This document shows positions 59,774 through 64,000 of a stretch of DNA of 64,000 nt, in pieces. The stretch is from Cupriavidus taiwanensis LMG 19424 (GTDB lineage: Bacteria; Pseudomonadota; Gammaproteobacteria; Burkholderiales; Burkholderiaceae): assembly GCF_000069785.1 (NCBI RefSeq), contig NC_010528.1, positions 124,001 through 188,000 on the forward strand, read 5' to 3'. The notes beneath the pieces were generated by a model that saw only the letters and a list, made by a program, of their open reading frames with translations, was not told where the DNA came from and did not search any database. The position numbers and the translations under genes were made by a program. Every line of letters starts with the position of its first letter. Position 1 is the stretch's first letter.

Positions 59774-60223
59774 ATGTCGACCCAGCTCCCCGAGATCATT
59801 CCCGCCGCTCCCGGCACGCCCGAAAAGCCCTATTTCGGCATCGACGTGCCGCTGATGCGCTATTTCGGCCTGCAGCCGGAGCTGATCGAAGAGGGCTACT
59901 GCCGCACGCGCCTGCCGGCGCACCCGCAACTGGTGAACAGCCGCGGCGACGTGCATGGCGGCACGCTGATGGCGACGCTGGACTTCACGCTGAGCGGCGC
60001 GGCACGCTCGCACGCGCCCACGGAAACGGGCGTGATCACCATCGACATGTCGACCCATTTCCTGGCCGCCGCGCGCGGCGAGCTGACGCTGGAAGCGCGC
60101 TGCCTGCGCCGCGGCGCGCGCATCGCGTTCTGCGAAGGAGAAGTGAAGGACGCGGCCGGCACCGTGGTGTGCGTGGCGCGGGCCGCGTTCAAGCTGGTGC
60201 CGCTGTCCAGCGGCGGCAATTGA
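59774..60223 (+). CDS. PaaI-type hotdog thioesterase
   Basis: The 149-residue protein has the PaaI/thioesterase signature VNSRGDVHGGTLMATLDFTLSGAA, then TIDMSTHFLAAARGELTLEARCLRRGARIAFCEGEVKDAAGTVVCVARAAFKLV. The catalytic Asp/Asn lies in the HGGTLMATLDF helix. ATG 59774 gives the usual length. It hydrolyses acyl-CoA in known members; the substrate is unknown. Confidence 0.87.
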   Translation: MSTQLPEIIPAAPGTPEKPYFGIDVPLMRYFGLQPELIEEGYCRTRLPAHPQLVNSRGDVHGGTLMATLDFTLSGAARSHAPTETGVITIDMSTHFLAAARGELTLEARCLRRGARIAFCEGEVKDAAGTVVCVARAAFKLVPLSSGGN

Positions 60224-60248
60224 TCCCTGCCTGAAAAACCCCGGCCGC

Positions 60249-60683
60249 TCAGTCCTGCAGCGGCCGGTACACCTGTTCGAACCTCGCGCGCTCGGTGATG
60301 CCATAGTCACCGGGCGCGTATTGCATCAGCCAGTCGCCCGGCTTGCCGTGCAGCACGTCGCCGCCGGCGCTGCGTTCGATGCTGAAGGCCTCATGCATCT
60401 CGCGCGCCAGCACCGGGATCGGTTTGTTGCGATAGGCGCCATCCTGGCCGTGCGCCAGCGGCGGGATGGCTTCGTACTTGGGGTCGAAGCGGTCGCGCGA
60501 CACGCACCAGCGGTCGCCGCTGCGGCTGGTGATGAGCGCATCGCCGGGCTGGTAGCGGTTGGGGCCTTCGCGGCTGATCAACTCGCCAGCCTCGGTGGCG
60601 AACGCCACCTCGACGACTTCATGCTTGAGGTAGAAGGCGGCGTCGGGGTCGCTGCGCAGATCGATATGGGTGAGCATCGGCAT
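60249..60683 (-). CDS. PGDYG-family protein (function unknown)
   Basis: The 144-residue protein contains the family-naming QYAPGDYGITERARFEQVYRP at its C-terminus. The repeated YQPGDALITSRSGDRWCVSRD resembles it and suggests two related half-domains. No function is established. ATG 60683 has a GAGGGG site; it begins 9 bp after the thiD stop, so the two are likely cotranscribed. Confidence 0.8.
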   Translation of the reverse strand: MPMLTHIDLRSDPDAAFYLKHEVVEVAFATEAGELISREGPNRYQPGDALITSRSGDRWCVSRDRFDPKYEAIPPLAHGQDGAYRNKPIPVLAREMHEAFSIERSAGGDVLHGKPGDWLMQYAPGDYGITERARFEQVYRPLQD

Positions 60684-60691
60684 CTTGCCCC

Positions 60692-61528
<837 letters not shown>

Positions 61529-61587
61529 CTGAGAGGAAATCAAGGAGGGCCGGTGCGCAAGGCGGCCGGGCACGCTACAATACCGCC

Positions 61588-61676
61588 ACTCCGAGGAGCG
61601 TTGCAACGGATGCGGTAGGCAGTTCAGTGCCACCCCATGCATCCGCCAGGCTCGGACTGTCTCAACGGCGCTCGCT
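61588..61676 (+). promoter_or_regulatory. SAH riboswitch upstream of ahcY
   Basis: CCGAGGAGCGTTGCAACG (61591-61608), a GGATGC/GCATCC stem, GCCAGGCTCGG and AACGGCGCTC (61664-61673) match the S-adenosylhomocysteine riboswitch consensus. P1 is CCGAG/CTCGG, and GAGCG (61596-61600) pairs with CGCTC (61669-61673). A TACAAT -10 at 61576-61581 places the start near its first base. SAH binding turns on expression in known cases. About 120 nt of leader remain before the ahcY ATG. Confidence 0.96.
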
Positions 61677-61798
61677 GATCCGTGGTTTCGCACGGAGGCG
61701 AGTCGACCTATCCGCCCGCTGCGCATGTGCCCGCTGCCATGCCGCCGCCTGATTCCCCGATCTCGTCACCTGCGTGCCACTCTTCACCGGAGTGATAC

Positions 61799-63217
<1,419 letters not shown>

Positions 63218-63237
63218 TGCGTGCAGCGAGGTAGCAA

Positions 63238-63267
63238 CTCCCCTCTCCCGCTTGCGGGAGAGGGGAG
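63238..63267. repeat. REP-like hairpin inside the ahcY-metF operon
   Basis: A perfect 14-bp stem CTCCCCTCTCCCGC / GCGGGAGAGGGGAG with a TT loop lies 21 bp past the ahcY stop and before the next gene. It belongs to the same repeat family as at 6968-7102 and 59615-59636. It has no T-run, so it may stabilise the ahcY message or attenuate rather than terminate. Confidence 0.72.
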
Positions 63268-63291
63268 AAAACCACCAACCAAGGAGCCGTC

Positions 63292-63642
63292 ATGAGACTA
63301 CTGGTCGTCTGGATCATCAACGCTGTCGCGCTGTTCGTACTGCCGTACATCATCCCGTCGATCCACATCAAGAGCTTCGGCTCGGCGATGCTGGCGGCGC
63401 TGGTGCTGGGCCTGGTCAATACGCTGATCCGTCCGATCCTGGTCATCCTGACTCTGCCGGTCACGCTGCTGACGCTGGGGCTGTTTATCTTCGTCATCAA
63501 CGCGCTGCTGTTCCTGTTCGTCGGCAACCTGCTGTCCGGCTTTACCGTGGGCGGCTTCTGGGCGGCCTTGCTGGGCTCCATCCTGTACAGCGTGATCTCG
63601 TGGCTGCTGGCCAGCCTGCTGCTGGGCAACCGCGACGACTGA
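63292..63642 (+). CDS. Phage holin family (4-TM, superfamily IV) membrane protein
   Basis: The 116-residue protein has four transmembrane helices: about 1-22, 28-50, 52-78 and 85-110, with NTLIRPILVILTLPVTLLTLGLFIFVINALLF as core. It belongs to the holin-like YvlD/PF04020 group, which despite its name is widespread in chromosomes, with no lysis role shown. The position between ahcY and metF is seen in related bacteria. Confidence 0.88.
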   Translation: MRLLVVWIINAVALFVLPYIIPSIHIKSFGSAMLAALVLGLVNTLIRPILVILTLPVTLLTLGLFIFVINALLFLFVGNLLSGFTVGGFWAALLGSILYSVISWLLASLLLGNRDD

Positions 63643-63682
63643 TCTCATTTCGCGCGCCGCGCCAACGCGGCGCGCCACCATC

Positions 63683-64000
63683 ATGCAAGACCGCTACTTC
63701 AGCTTTGAATTCTTCCCGCCCAAGACGGCGGAGGGCACGGAGAAGCTGCGCAATACGCGCGCGCAGCTGGCCCCGCTCAAGCCCAAGTACATCTCGGTGA
63801 CGTTCGGCGCCGGCGGCACCACGCAGCAGGGCACGCTCGACGCCGTGCTGGAAATCCAGCGCGACGGCATCGAGGCCGCGCCGCACCTGTCGTGCGTTGG
63901 CTCGTCGCGCGAGAGCATCCGCGCGATCCTGCAGCAGTACCGCGACGGCGGCATCCGCCATATCGTCGCGCTGCGCGGCGACATGCCGTCGGGCATGGGC
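63683..64000 (+). CDS. metF: Methylenetetrahydrofolate reductase, N-terminal part (3' end outside window)
   Basis: The first 106 residues of MetF are present: YFSFEFFPPKTAEGTEKL, ISVTFGAGGTTQQGTLDAV, PHLSCVGSSRESI and HIVALRGDMPSG. The enzyme makes the methyl donor for methionine synthase, so ahcY and metF together recycle homocysteine. A 10-bp hairpin (63652-63661 with 63666-63675) lies just upstream of the ATG and no clear ribosome site is seen. Confidence 0.96.
   Translation, partial: MQDRYFSFEFFPPKTAEGTEKLRNTRAQLAPLKPKYISVTFGAGGTTQQGTLDAVLEIQRDGIEAAPHLSCVGSSRESIRAILQQYRDGGIRHIVALRGDMPSGMG

Noticed and set aside
61600..61607. GTTGCAAC resembling the candidate Zur motif
   Set aside because: It is a conserved part of the SAH riboswitch and lacks the second GTTGC at the required spacing.
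63652..63675. 10-bp GC hairpin before metF considered as a riboswitch or terminator
   Set aside because: No T-run and no aptamer core; it may only affect translation initiation. Mentioned in the metF entry.

Overview
The window is GC-rich, densely coded betaproteobacterial chromosome. Gene content and order (a RegA/RegB-type pair, metX-metW, hslVU, thiCOSGE, Bug-type binding protein, Kdo hydroxylase, a DksA with the beta-type degenerate finger, the zur/cobW zinc genes) point to Burkholderiales, most likely Cupriavidus or a close Ralstonia relative. This is ordinary core chromosome: no phage, insertion sequence, rRNA, tRNA or CRISPR array was seen. The main accessory item is an MqsRA toxin-antitoxin pair.

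Layout. 1-6.9 kb: end of bioB, a biotin-dependent carboxylase alpha subunit (probably methylcrotonyl-CoA), GhrA-type reductase, HMG-CoA lyase and four small metabolic genes. 7-14.1 kb: a zinc-homeostasis block on the minus strand with TonB receptor, small membrane protein, two COG0523/CobW GTPases and Zur, with dksA between the two zinc operons. 14.2-23.6 kb: fluoroacetate-dehalogenase-like hydrolase, Bug protein, hslVU, a RegBA-like redox two-component system, PCu(A)C copper chaperone, LysR and a DMT transporter. 23.9-28.6 kb: argB, pyrimidine 5'-nucleotidase, slmA, then metX-metW behind a SAM-II riboswitch. 28.6-37.1 kb: regulators, transporters, AmpG-like permease, M48 and S8 peptidases. 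37.2-45.6 kb: argC, mqsRA, exonuclease III, pyrE, patatin, PPK2, dapF and two lipid A acyltransferases. 45.7-53.3 kb: metK behind a second SAM-II-like element, Kdo hydroxylase, aldehyde dehydrogenase, GMC oxidoreductase and an AidB-like dehydrogenase. 53.4-64 kb: TPP riboswitch and thiCOSGE, GNAT, thioesterase, thiD, then an SAH riboswitch ahead of ahcY, a membrane protein and metF (cut by the window end).

Two themes tie the window together. First, the S-adenosylmethionine cycle is under RNA control at three loci: metX (SAM-II), metK (SAM-II-like) and ahcY (SAH riboswitch). The metX and metK elements carry an extra hairpin at the same internal position, and both begin just after a TATAAT box. 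Second, zur and cobW1 share a 16-bp motif, GTTGCAA-n4-GTTGC, over their likely promoters. This is a good candidate for the local Zur operator controlling zinc receptor and GTPase expression.
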